A stretch of DNA of 64,000 nucleotides from Sphagnum compactum (taxonomy: Eukaryota; Bryophyta; Sphagnopsida; Sphagnales): contig OZ234493.1 in assembly GCA_965153455.1 (NCBI GenBank), positions 10,406,213 through 10,470,212 on the forward strand, given 5' to 3'. Each line of letters opens with the position of its first letter. Positions within the stretch are counted from its first letter, which is position 1. Shown piece after piece: positions 12,023 to 23,784 of this stretch. The translations under genes were made by a program, and so were the position numbers. Below the pieces are notes generated by a model. The model was not told the DNA's origin. It saw only the letters and a list, made by a program, of their open reading frames with translations, and searched no databases.

Positions 12023-15000
12023 ATGGTATTATGGAACATGCACGAGGGTGGTGTAAATAAACTGGAAACAGGGGTGCAAATATTAGAGCTGTTTCAAGAT
12101 GCTGACCTTGTTTTATTAACCGAAACCTGGCACTTCCCAAGCCAACATTTGCCACATGTTGAAGGGTTTGACTCACTTGCGGTAGCGCGCACTATGTAGT
12201 TAGGAAGAACAAAAGCGATAAAACATAGCGGGGGGGTTGTTGCTTACTTTCGCAACCACCTTAGCCCAAACCTATCACAATGGAAGGAAGGAAGCCACGA
12301 TTCTTATCTATGGCTATGGGTCAGCAGGGGTGCTGCCCCTGACTTGTTTGTCTGCGTGGTGTATGCTGCCCCTGTTGGCTCCAAACACGAGAGCGAATCT
12401 TTGTTCCAAAACCTAGTAGCAGATATTGCTGAAGTTCAAACTCTAGGGGGCATAGTACTATTGGGAAGGGATTTTAATGCACGTACTGCAGCATTACCAG
12501 ATACCATTGACACTAATGACCTTTGTGAACTATTATAGGCGCCTGAGCTCGCTAAGACTGAGTAACCAAGCGTTGTGGCTAAGCAATAGAACCGCAACGC
12601 CAGTGTTGGCGGCTGGGGCCACGAGCTCCTGGACCTATGTTGTGACGCTAGGTTGTTCATTTTCAATGGCCGGACACCTGATGACGAATCAAGGGAATTC
12701 ACTTGCTTGGCAAATGGGGGGCGTAACACTGTCGATTATATTATTGGCTCACCTGCAATTTGGCAAGTTGCTACACACCTCGAGGTGATAACAGATGACA
12801 CCCATTACTGCGCGATGGGGGGAGACTCTGACCACAGATCGTTACGCCTACGATTGAACATCGATTGTAGCTTTGTTGAGCCACAACATACAGTTGTAAC
12901 AAAAAAATTCTTACCTAGGTTCAAATATGATAAATCAAAAGCTGAAGTGTATCAGCTTACCCTAACAACGAGTCTTGGAAACCTATGGGTTGTTGACTCA
13001 ATTGGGCATCTGGGGGCAGACGGGTTAGCTGACCTACTGTAGTAGTGCGTGGGTGTTGCAACAGAATCTACTTTTGGCAGCAAGCCTTCGAGAGGAAACT
13101 ACAGAGAGAAACACTGCCATAAACCCTGGTTTGACGTTGATTGTCGTATAGCGAAGCGTGAACTGAGGCTTTGGCTGAAAGCCAACCCCGATTCGCACGT
13201 CGCTAAACATCAAGAAAGTAAATTTAAAAATTTATTCAAAAGGAAATTTTTTTTTTGAGAAACTACAAGAGCTCAACATATGTGTACGCTTACCAAGGTG
13301 GAATGCACTTTCGTTCTAGAAAAAGTGCCGGCCGAGGGCACCTGTTGTGGACACAATTTGTGCAGCTACGCTTTTGGAAGGCTTCCGCAAGCTAGTTGGC
13401 TAGTCTCCGCCACCCATACGACTACGAATTGATCGCTCGGCCCAGGTGACGGAACCTCCACCTAGCCACACCCTGAACACAAATATCACACTTGCTAAGC
13501 TGCTTCAGGCGCTGAAAAAGCTACAAAGGAATAAGTTTGTTGGTTTGGATGGTATGAAAGTTGAGTTCATTTTGGATGCCGGAGAGCTGCTACACATGCC
13601 ACTATTGACAACGTTCAACTGCTTTCTAACGGAAAGCTTTCTAGAAGCCCTTTCTACTGGGGTGGTCCACGCGCTCTTTAAAGGGGGCGATGCCTCCGAA
13701 TTTGACAACTACAGGGGGATTACTATTGGGCCTACCCTAGCAAAGCTGTTCACCATGATCCTTGACAAAAGGCTGAACGAGTGGGCTGAACAACATGGGC
13801 TGCGTGCCAAGGGTCAAGTTGGGTTTCGCAAAGATTACCGCGCTACTAACCAACTCTTCATACTATGAACTCTAATAGAACAAAGCAAGGGAAAAAAGCA
13901 GCCACTCTATTGTTGCTTTATGCACTTCAAAAAGGCGTTTGATACTGTGCCGCGTGAAGTGCTGTGGGAGGTGTTGGCTAGCCTCGGGGTGGAAGGACGC
14001 TTCTTTTGATGCCTGCAGGCAATGTATGCTAAGGATACCATATGCACAACCACCCAAGCAAAGGTGTCACCTCCAGCTTCAAGTGTCAGCAAGGTCTGAA
14101 GCAAGGTTGCCCTCTCAGCCCCCTACTGTTTGGGCTATATTTGGATGGCCTAGAAGGGCGCTTGGACGGCAAAGAATGCGATGCACCCACCAGCCCTAGC
14201 AGACGTGCACGTATGGCTGTTGCTTTTTGCAGATGACCTTGCTCTGACGTCAGAGTCAGAGGTGGGACTACAGCAATAGTTAGACGCGCTCTAACAGTTC
14301 TGTGCTGAACGTGGACTTAGATTGAATGTGAAAAAAACAAAAATCATGGTGTTCAACTTTGCTAACCCATGCCAAGAGTTTGTGTTTGAAGGTGACACTA
14401 TTGAACGTGTGCAGACCTTCAAATACCTGGGGATCCTGCTCGTGACCACCCCGAACCTGGATAGTGCAGTGGAACATCTAGTAGCTGCCAATAGGCGTTC
14501 GTTGTTCGCACTTCACTGCCGCTGTGCGGAGCTACGTATTATGGACGTCCAATTATGCTATGACCTCTTCAACACGTTGGTGCGTTCCACAGCAAGTTAT
14601 GCCTGTGAGGTTTGGGTGGACTCCAAGAAAATAGAGGCTATTGAAGTAGTGTACCAAGGGTTCCTCAAGTCCTTACTCGGGGTGCGAAAAACAACCAGCA
14701 CGTCCATCGTGCTGGTAGAATTTGGCAAATTCCCCTTTGAACATTTTGCATGGGGACAAGCGTTATTGTACTATAACCGTGTGAGCACAATCACTAAAGA
14801 TCGCATCTTGGGAAGGCATGGGAAGCCCAGCTTGTTATGCTTGTTGCGAGAAAGAAATGTTGGGCTAGATCCATGAAAAATTGGCTACTCAAGAATCAAT
14901 CCCAGGAGGTGGCAGGTTTTTTGCCTCCGGTTCAACCATTGCTAGAAACGATGCCTAAGCTTGCAACGACCCATGCGCTCGAGGTGAGGACTGCTCAACC

Positions 15001-15738
15001 GCTGCTGGGAATGGCTCCTGGGACAACGCACATACATCCGACCTGTCTAGCAGAGGTGAGAGGCTGGGCGGAGAGCCAAGTACTTTGGTGCAACGCGCAC
15101 AATGTATGGGTGGGAGTTCAAATGGCTAAGCTGGCCGCGCTACAACTAGTGCAGCCGGTTGGTGCTAGATCTACGACAGGAGGCCCCATCAACCAGGAGG
15201 CTGGGGCCCCACCCCCTCCAGGTTTTCCTCACACAATATTGAGTGTAAAAAGGGTGAAAGATAATATGCGGCTGGCTTTCATTGAAAGCTCTTTACCAAC
15301 CATGAAATCAGGACCAGCGTGCAGATAAGATATTTGTGCTTCAAGGGTATGTCGTACGAGAGCGAAAACTACTTATGTGACATCAGCTGTGTTCAGCTGC
15401 GAAAAGCTCTGGCCTGGTTTTGGTGTGGCAACACGCAACTTGAAGTAGTGCTAGGTGCGTGGAAGGGCGTGCCATACGCAGAGAGGCTTTGTCGAGGCTA
15501 CGATTTGGGGAAGGTTGAGGATGAAGAGCATTTACTTCTTGTTTGTCCAAATACACAGAAAGTTAGGGAACGCTTTTGTTCGGCCCTGCCCTTCACCCAC
15601 ACTAGCACTCTTGTTGAACTCATGCAGACTACGAACACAGTCGCCCTGGTTTGTGGCATGCTGCCAGTGCCAGAGGACAATATATCCTCCATGATCTACC
15701 TTTCGTCTAATGGACTCTCTGGTCCCAAATGGACGTAA
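12023..15738 (+). pseudogene. LINE ORF2 (endonuclease-reverse transcriptase-zinc finger), broken
   Basis: In order: an APE-type endonuclease (LWNMHEGG near 12,031; LLTETW; VVYAAPVGS; LLGRDFNAR near 12,460), a reverse transcriptase (RNKFVGLDGM; YRGITIGP; QGCPLSPLLFG; FADD at 14,226-14,237; KYLGILL), and a C-terminal zinc-finger-like segment (LCRGYDLGKVEDEEHLLLVC near 15,490). The frame is destroyed by stops at 12,197, 12,536, 12,563, 12,587, 13,040, 13,043, 13,256, 13,317, 13,866, 14,007, 14,277 and 14,292, and by frameshifts near 13,302, 14,046, 14,190, 14,812 and 15,310. RT motif A reads CCFMHFKKAFD where copy 2 has CCFVDFKKAFD, so a catalytic aspartate is lost. The second cysteine of the zinc-finger pair is also lost (RGY versus RGC). 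Transposition-incompetent. Confidence 0.9.
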
Positions 15739-15751
15739 AATTGTAAACAGT

Positions 15752-18114
15752 AAACAAACCCAAGTGATGAGATTTAAATAGTCACACTTGATACAATTAA
15801 TTTTTTCCATTTTATGGGTGAAGAAGGGAGAATGATAAACATTGTATTAATTTAATGTACATGCCATTTTACTATTGGGTGGTGGAGATGTTTTCAACCT
15901 TTTTTTTAAAATGAAAACTAAATTACCCTAATCACACCTTGTGAACCCTTTAAACTTGCACGATATCTTTGATTTTGCAGTCATGGTTATGAGGCATTGG
16001 ACATTTATTAAAACTATTTGAAATTTGAAATCTCTCATTTTACTGTCAGATTCATAAATGTGAGAATAACCAAAGGTTAGTTAATAGGTCGCCAATAGTT
16101 TCAACTTGTACTCACCTTATCACAAATGTTCCTTAACATAACACATTATAATTCTCTACAAAGACAACCAAAATGAGGACCAAAGAAAAAAATTGTTGCA
16201 AAAAAAATACATTGCTACAAAATGACAAGTCAAACTCCTTTTTACCCCCAAAATTGGTGGAATTATAAGATTCATCTTGCATCCCTAACTTTTTTTTAGG
16301 CATTTTTCACTATTGTGACTAACTACTCAAAAAAGTTTTCAAATCATGTGCAATAAATATTACTTGGTACTTAGTTTTAATATTTCATATTGACTTTCAC
16401 TAAAATTTATTCACTTTAAAGATATTCAACAACTCAATTGAAATTGGAGATTAAAGGTGAAATTAAAGTCCAAATGAAGGACCACTTTAAGGATAATTTT
16501 ATTGCATGAGAACCAAAATACCCATGACCAATATATTGTCACATCAAAATAACCACTCAAAAGTTGTTGTGATTTCTTCTCAATTTTCTGATTTCATAAA
16601 ATTGGCAACTTTTTGGTGAAGAAACAATTTTTTCCAACTTTTTTTTCTAGAACTGCAAAATATTGAAGATTTGCAACCAAAGAAATCCCCTCCCTACTAA
16701 AACCAGTATCCATCTATCAAGGAAGGCAGTTTGTTTTCTTTCTCATATTGAAGTCCCCCAAACCACATCACCATACATTTTGTTCTTGGTACAATTGGAA
16801 AACCTTCAATAATAAGGGGGTGGTTTTGTAATGTTTAGACCTATTGCATATGAGTTACTAAATTTGAATAATTTTTCATTGAAAATTCAACAAAATCAAT
16901 GGAAATAGGGTGCATTCTTGGTACTTTTGTAAAGCCCTCAATGAATATAGTTGCATGGAGATAACTTCATAATGTCTAGACCTAAAACATGGGAGATGTA
17001 AAAATTTGAGAAATTTTTGTCATTAATAATTCAGTAAAAACCAATTATTAAAATATTGAATGGAAATTGGATTTCCACCTTAAGTTAAAGAAGATTTGCT
17101 TTTTCAAATTCATCCAATATCATCATATGTGTTCAATGGGACAAACCACACTAGTCAATATTAATACCTCATTTATTAAACATGGATTCTCAATAGTAAA
17201 TTCATTTACCTTCTCAAGGTTGGTTTCGCGAGTTCAAAGTTCTTTATGGAAAATGTGTGCAAATAAAATGCATTCATGACTAGCACAATTTGCTAGTCTC
17301 TTGGAAACTCAAAAGCAATTGATTAACTTCCATGTTATCCCATTGTAATCAAAAAATGAAAGGGACCAAGTATAGTCATAATATAATGACCCATGAAAAG
17401 TGTAACACTTGTTTAGTTTTTCACATTTTTAAATGATAAGTCAAGTTTACATTGAAATTGTTTGGTGCATTTAAGTATTTTTTATATATTTTTTCAAAAA
17501 TTCATAATTTCTTCAAATTGAATCCAAATTCAACATTTCAATTGCTCATTTTGTAGCCCTTAGAAACTAAGCCATATCGTGTGCCTCAATCAAAGTTGAT
17601 TTCATATTTTAAATTGTTAAAAAACAAGTAAAGCTTGGTAGATAATTTTGGTATTTAAGCAAATATCTCAATAGGTTTTTTGATCAAAAACATTTGTAGA
17701 GATTTTTTTATAACTACTTTCTATAGTTATTTATGCAACCATTCTAAAATATGATCAAGATTGTCTTTTTAACAATATTTTTAATATACCTTTACATAAT
17801 AATATGGTATAACACTTTTTTGAGGCATTATTTTTTCTATCTATTTAGTGCATTCTTTGTTGTTGTCAGTACCCATGTCCTGAGTAGTGCAAAAAAAGCA
17901 CTTTTCTATCAAATTTCTGCTCCGGGTGTAGGAGCTTTTTGTGCTGTGGGTGGAGATGGTCTTACAAGAGACCTTCTCCCAACCTTACATATGGCACAAG
18001 TTTTTATTGCAAGCAGGACAAGAGTACTCCTACTTCTTTTTTTCCCTTGTGTATCTTTTTTGTCAAAAAAGATGGAATGATGCCCAAACACACTTTGAAA
18101 CCATGTTATGCAAG
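15752..18114. other. AT-rich gene-free DNA
   Basis: Very AT-rich sequence with many A/T homopolymers and no recognisable coding, RNA or repeat structure by eye. Confidence 0.6.
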
Positions 18115-18402
18115 TTTTGAGGTTATAATAGCATATTAGCCATTACAACCCCAAAACCTGCACAAAGTGTTTATCGAGAGCACCAAGATGTGTCTGTACG
18201 ACTCTAGACACATGTGGATTGGCAAAAGGGTAGTCAGGGGGGAAAAACAAATTTTGAGGTTATAATAGCATATTAGCCATTACAACCCCAAAACCTGCAT
18301 AATAAGGCACAAAGTGTGTATCGAGAGCACCAAGATGTGTGTCTGTACAACTCTAGACACATCTTGGATTGGCAAAAGGGTAGTCAGGGGGAAAAACAAA
18401 AA
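18115..18402. repeat. Tandem duplication (137-bp period) carrying a hairpin in each copy
   Basis: The block beginning GAGGTTATAATAGCATATTAG occurs at about 18,118 and again 137 bp later, with small insertions in the second copy. Each holds an inverted repeat: ATGTGTCT/AGACACAT at 18,188-18,213, and a longer one at 18,330-18,367 whose arms are CCAAGATGTGT(GT)CT and AGACACATCTTGG. Pairing is better in the second copy. Confidence 0.85.
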
Positions 18403-21400
18403 AACAGATAATACTTTTGTACTGCCTCCAATAACAAGTATGTGAACATATAATGTTGGGGCCTCCCCTCCCCATAGAAAAGATTATTCTGTTTTTGCAT
18501 GGGAATTTCATGCATCTTTGCATGTGTGGTATTTAAATTCCACTTCTGGAGGGTAAAGCCTGATTGAGGCCGTGGGTCTTTACCAATTAAATAAGTGAGG
18601 TGAAGGTGAGCACAGGCCCAATTCTGGTGAAGCTTCTGGCTGAGGGCTCCATTGAGCATCAAGACTTGCTCCAATTTTTTACCTATTTTATCTCCCATGA
18701 TACCCAGTGTGTATCATGGAAAAAACTGCGGGGTTTTCAAAACAGCATTCCATTGTTTGAAACACCATGCAAACAACAGAGTTAAAAAATGTTGGGTCAG
18801 GTGCCCACGGATTACACTAAAAAAATGAGAACAGGTTGTTATGTTCACAAAACAGTGTACACTTTCCAACTAAAAACAGACATATTTATCATTCATACCT
18901 CTTTCTCAATAGATAGGTAAGAACAATAGACAGGTAGGGTGTTCTTAGGAAGGGATATTAGTCCAGGCCAAAAATAGTGGCAGCCAATTTTAGGAATAGA
19001 ATTTCCATCCAACAAATGAGAAGTCACATCATCGATCGAAGGGGCCTCCCTTTTTATCTTGTGGGTGGGGAGGATGGGGGGTTTTTTTTTTCAAGGTTGG
19101 TGCAGAGAGTGGACTGTCCACTGTTCACTTTCCACTTGGACAGTCGAATTTCCATGCAAGTTTTTAAAATTATTATTATTATTGGTTTTGGTTTTTTGGG
19201 GGGAGGAGGTCAAAGCAAAAAAAATTGAACTTGCAAGGCACCTCATCTAATGAATAGGAGAGGTGAATAAGTGTATACATGTATACTTCAAAATTTTCCA
19301 TAGAAACCATTCTGGTAATGGTTTAGGGTCCACACTTTTTATCACATACTTATACCGTATTGCAGATGATAATCATCAATTTTGGTGTATATGAGTATTC
19401 AGTTGCATCTGCCATGTATCTACTAATAAGGGTTTGGGGAAGTTCTGCCATGACCAAGATCTGGCAAGGTGCCCCAAAACTTTTTCCAAATTAGGGCTGA
19501 AACCCATTCTAATCTCCACACAATATCCCTTATTTGGATGTCTACAAGTGAGTAAGTAGTTCACTCCACATCCACCGTAAAAGTGTTCATTATTTCCCCA
19601 ACCTCAACAATAAACATGAAAAATTGGACAGTATAAATTGAGAAACCACTTAAAAGTCATCACCTGGGCTGATTTAAAGACTCATCAATCAACAGAAATC
19701 ATTTGCATTTTTGGGCTCAATGTATCATATTCACAAGACAATATTTAGTGTCAACATATTAACTTCATCCAAAATAGTGTGCATCTGCCACTGTATTCCT
19801 CTCAGTGGACATGCAAAAGCCTTTGTAGTACTCATTAAAAAATACATCATAGCTACCCAAGGTAGCCTTGTGATTAAACAATTGGTGTCCATTTAGGTAC
19901 TAAAGGTTAGGGCCCAGGGGTCAAATTACTTTTATCCTTGATCAGTTTATGGATCATGCTATTGAGGTTGAAACATAGGACTGTTGTTAACTGTACAATG
20001 GCCCACACGTGTTTTGAAATGCATATTGCCTAAAATTTAGGTAGATGCGCCTCCAAAGATTTGTTGAACTGCGTTAAAGCCACCTTATGGAAATGAATAA
20101 ACAAGTTGTTCTTAACACATTTTGGAACAAAAAATTGCTTCAAAACTTGTGAAATTTGGAGTCATGTCCATTTCCAATGCTGAACCAGCAATGTTCCTAT
20201 GCTACTCCAATGATGTGTTGTGTTGTTTACCCATTGATAGATGTAGCAATGTGCGGTCTAGAGTAGATTATGGACAGACTAAAAGTTGAATAACTTTATC
20301 ATAAGTTGGTGAGATACATCAGATTACCGTGTGGGTGTTAGACAGCAAAATGAAGCCATGGAAGATGCATGATCCCAAGGTCCCTGATTCATCAAAGTAC
20401 TTTACATTCTTTCTGGATTTTGTAATCACATAGTTGGTTTTTTAACATAGGCTGAAATTTCATTCCCAGTTATGCGTCTGATGTCCTATTATGCCAGAAC
20501 TGGCCGTTCTCACCCCCTAATTGCCTGACTTTACAGATAACTTTATTGCTTTGGTTTTAACGACTATCACAAACTAGCGGGTAGAACATACAACAATGAT
20601 GGACAGGGCGAATGAGCACCCACACTGGCACGTTCTTGAGTGACACCACTATGTGGCCATATTAAACCCAAGTAAGGTTAGATTTGCACTCAGAGACCCT
20701 GGTTTAATCTATGCACACTGTATGGGATATTTAGAATATTAGAAGCAATTTAAATGTATTTTGGAGTTCCTACCATGGTATCAATAGCACATGTTTTGGC
20801 CAAAAGTTTGGTAAGGCATGTGACTACATTGAGAGGGATCTTATGATAGTTATGATTAAGGGGTCCAGAACACAATCATAACACCATCCCAACCCACACC
20901 CGCTATTTGAGCTATCTATATTGATAATATAAGACCCGTATCTTATTTTTAGGCATGGGAAGAGTGACATATTATTATGGTAAGGTTACTTGTTATTTTA
21001 TTTAAGACTTTGATTTTCTTCCCACATTCTTGTCATAAAATCCTGGGTGCAAGACAACATTCAGAGATTCAACAATGTTATTTACTGAAAGATAGCATAG
21101 TGCCTAGGCCAGTTTGACATTAATTAAATTATTTGCAAAATTTTCAAAAATTTGGATAAATTGGATAGCTATCTTGAAACTTTTTTTAAATAAAAAAATA
21201 TTTTGTTCTTTCAATTTGTTCTTTCTTCCCCCATTCAATGGGTTTTGTTTATTGCTTTCATAAAAAACTCAAGTGATTGTTTCATATGTGTACATGAGAA
21301 AGTTGACAGCTTAATAAGAAAATAATAATGACTTATAAAAGTAGACTATTTAACTCTCTTTAACTTCATGGAAATGCAATTGACACCACTTCTAGTTACA

Positions 21401-21960
21401 ACCTTTATTGGTATGCTAATTAATAGCTCAACCTTTGTGAAATATAAAAATAATTTAAAATTGAGTGCGAAATTGATTTTTAAAAAAATTAATTAAATAT
21501 TCTACAATGGGCTGGCCCAATGTCTATGGTAGTCCATATAAATGGACCTTTGTTTAGTTTGTACTTCCACAAATTTTAATGTTCATTTGGATAATCCCAG
21601 ACTTACCCTAATGCCTAACATTATCCTTTATTATATATGAAATAAATAAGAAGATGTGCCGGGCCACCTCCCAATCTCCCCATGTGTTCTTTTAATATGG
21701 GCAGAACATACTCCTTGGCATGTGATGTGGAACGATTTGAGGTATGGCTTGGTGTATCCTGAAAATTGGTATAATGATAGATGGGGTGACTGCATGTTTG
21801 CAGATGAGGATCAATTGGTAGATTTTCAAGGTTGAGTAGAGTTATCCATAAAGTCACCCTTGTTTTCACCCTGTCTTTGGGCCTGCTTTCACCCCCTATC
21901 CCCTCTTTCAATGGTATCCTCAAAGAAAGGAAAATATATTAAATCTCAGTATGAAATGCT
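18403..21960. other. AT-rich gene-free DNA with dispersed repeat fragments
   Basis: It holds a tRNA/SINE-like sequence (about 19,855-19,925) and the plus-strand LTR-like repeat at 20,628-20,795. The remaining open frames are short and unrecognised. Confidence 0.55.
20628..20795 (+). repeat. Second copy of the LTR/TRIM-like repeat end
   Basis: This matches, in inverted orientation, the block at 9,290-9,470: shared text runs from CTTGAGTG through TTAAACCCAAG, TAGATTTGCACTCAGAGAC and TTAGAAGCAA to a final CCATGGTATCA. Both copies turn from LTR-like sequence into TGGTATCA at the same point, which defines the boundary. Confidence 0.55.
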
Positions 21961-22029
21961 GATTAATGCACAAGGTTCGAGAGTAATTATAGTCGTTGTA
22001 CAGGTCGCTGCAATGAAAATACATCCCTG

Positions 22030-22390
22030 ACTTTATTTCAGCAACAAGTCATGAATGCGTCGCTCTCTTCAAGGCAACTTTGCATGGGCAGCGGAGCAAA
22101 CCGACACGAAAACATATCATGTTTCGATGGCGGTCTAACACTTGTTTCGGCCGGTCAAAAACCATGCACCACGAGAAATGAACCTTGAAACTTGAACCTC
22201 GAAACCTACCACCCACTGAAACACATCAAGTTTCAGCAAACGGCTCGACACACGTTTCGATGCCTGGGCAACCCAAGCCCTTGAAACATGTAACTTTTTG
22301 AGAGCTATGTTTCAGCCCCATGCGCCCATTTTCCATGTTCCCCCATGTGATCCCCATCCATGCCCCATGACCCATCCATGAAGCTTTAAA
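22030..22390 (+). repeat. CATGTTTC-rich dispersed repeat, copy A
   Basis: A block of about 360 bp recurs in direct orientation at 41,690-42,085 with shared landmarks (CTACCACYCACTGAAACA, GTTTCGATGCC, TTTCAGCCCCATGC, CCATGTTCCCCCATG, CATGAAGCTTT). It is dense in CATGTTTC and its complement, for example at 22,118 and 22,283. No coding potential is evident. Confidence 0.8.
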
Positions 22391-23204
22391 CCTTTTTCAA
22401 CTTTCTCATCGTTTAACTTTTGTTAGACCAAAGCTACCTTGAATTATGTTGGTGCATTAGCAATTAATGGCACCATAAGCAAGACAAAGCTCTAATTGCA
22501 AAATACCAACTCTCATTAACCCACTACAATTAATTACATGCATCCATGTTTAATAATACCATATTCAATGGACAATCATACATGCCCTAATCATTAATTT
22601 GGCTTTACAATAATAGATGTGGTATGATCCACATGTGGGGAAAACTTGGGTGCTCAAGATAATTGTCCTTCTCCATCCATAATTGTTGGAAATAATGGCC
22701 CTTACAAGTTAAATAGGCCCAAAGAAGCTATGTGTTGAATTATTCACCAACTAACTATGGGAGAATAATTGCCACCTAAAATAACTACCAAATTTTGTCA
22801 ATTTCGAAATTTGTAGCTTCAAGTAAATATACATCCATAAGTTTAAGTAAGTAAAAACATCCATAAAAAATTGGGTCTATCAAATTTTTAGACACTATAG
22901 AAGCCTTGGGCTAAAACCTCGGATTTCGTAAAACAAAACAAATCAAAATTCAAATCCGTGCACACAACAAAACAAAAAGAACCCAAATAAAAAACACCCT
23001 AAGTATGCATCCTTGCATGACACAATTGCACATCAATGTTTGTGTGGTTACAATCACAAAACCAAGAAACTTGCAAACAACACAAAAACAAAGAAATTAA
23101 AAACACCATAGGTTGCACCAGAAAAAAAATTCCATGGTGTAAAAAAATTAGTGATATAAAAGCAATTACAATGCCAGAACATTTTTAATGTAGAAGAACT
23201 TACA
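22391..23204. other. AT-rich gene-free DNA
   Basis: Nothing recognisable beyond A-rich sequence. Confidence 0.55.
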
Positions 23205-23784
23205 ATTGAACAAAAGCCATGGAGATCACATGATGGAACACAAACGCAACTACAACATTAAAGCCACAAAGATAAACCAATAGCACAAGCATATGGGGTG
23301 GTAAAAAACATTGAATGGTAGGAAACAATGTGTGATGAAACATCACTCACAATGAAAAAGTACACAAATCGCGCCAACACTACTACTACATGACCAAGAA
23401 CCATTACTAACAACACCTCAATGTGCAAGGGACCAACAATAGTTAAAAACCTCCAAAACCTAAGGAATCAACAATAACAAAATGCAAAAAAAAAAAATCA
23501 TTGAACAAAAGCCATGGAGATTGCATGATGAATCACAAACACAACTACAACACTAAACCCACAAAGATAAACCCACAACACAAGCACATAAGGTGGGAAT
23601 AAACATTGGATGGTAGGAAACAATGTATGATGAAGCACCATCCGCAACGACATAATACACAAATCACGCCAACACCAACACTTCATGACCAAGAACCACT
23701 ATCAATAGCACCTTAATGTGCAAGGAACCAACAACAATTAAAAACCTCCAAAACCTAAGGAAGTAACAATAATAAAAATGCACA
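23205..23784. repeat. Two-copy tandem duplication, 295-bp period
   Basis: The block starting ATTGAACAAAAGCCATGGAG at 23,205 restarts at 23,500 and the two copies stay alignable to about 23,784 with scattered substitutions. An A-run (about 23,486-23,497) closes the first copy. The tail and duplication might reflect a retroposed unit, but no gene is recognised. Confidence 0.85.

Larger units (their letters stand above)
11144..15751 (+). mobile_element. LINE (non-LTR retrotransposon) copy 1, nearly full length
   Basis: It has two consecutive reading frames in the order of an autonomous LINE: an RNA-binding ORF1 and an ORF2 with endonuclease, reverse transcriptase and C-terminal zinc-finger sequence. 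The 3' end is placed at about 15,751 because copy 2 shares the text up to ACGTAAAATTGTAAACAGTA and then diverges. There is no long poly(A) tail. The 5' end is not defined and may extend left into the CT-rich tract. The body is much richer in G+C than its flanks. I found no target-site duplication. Confidence 0.9.
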
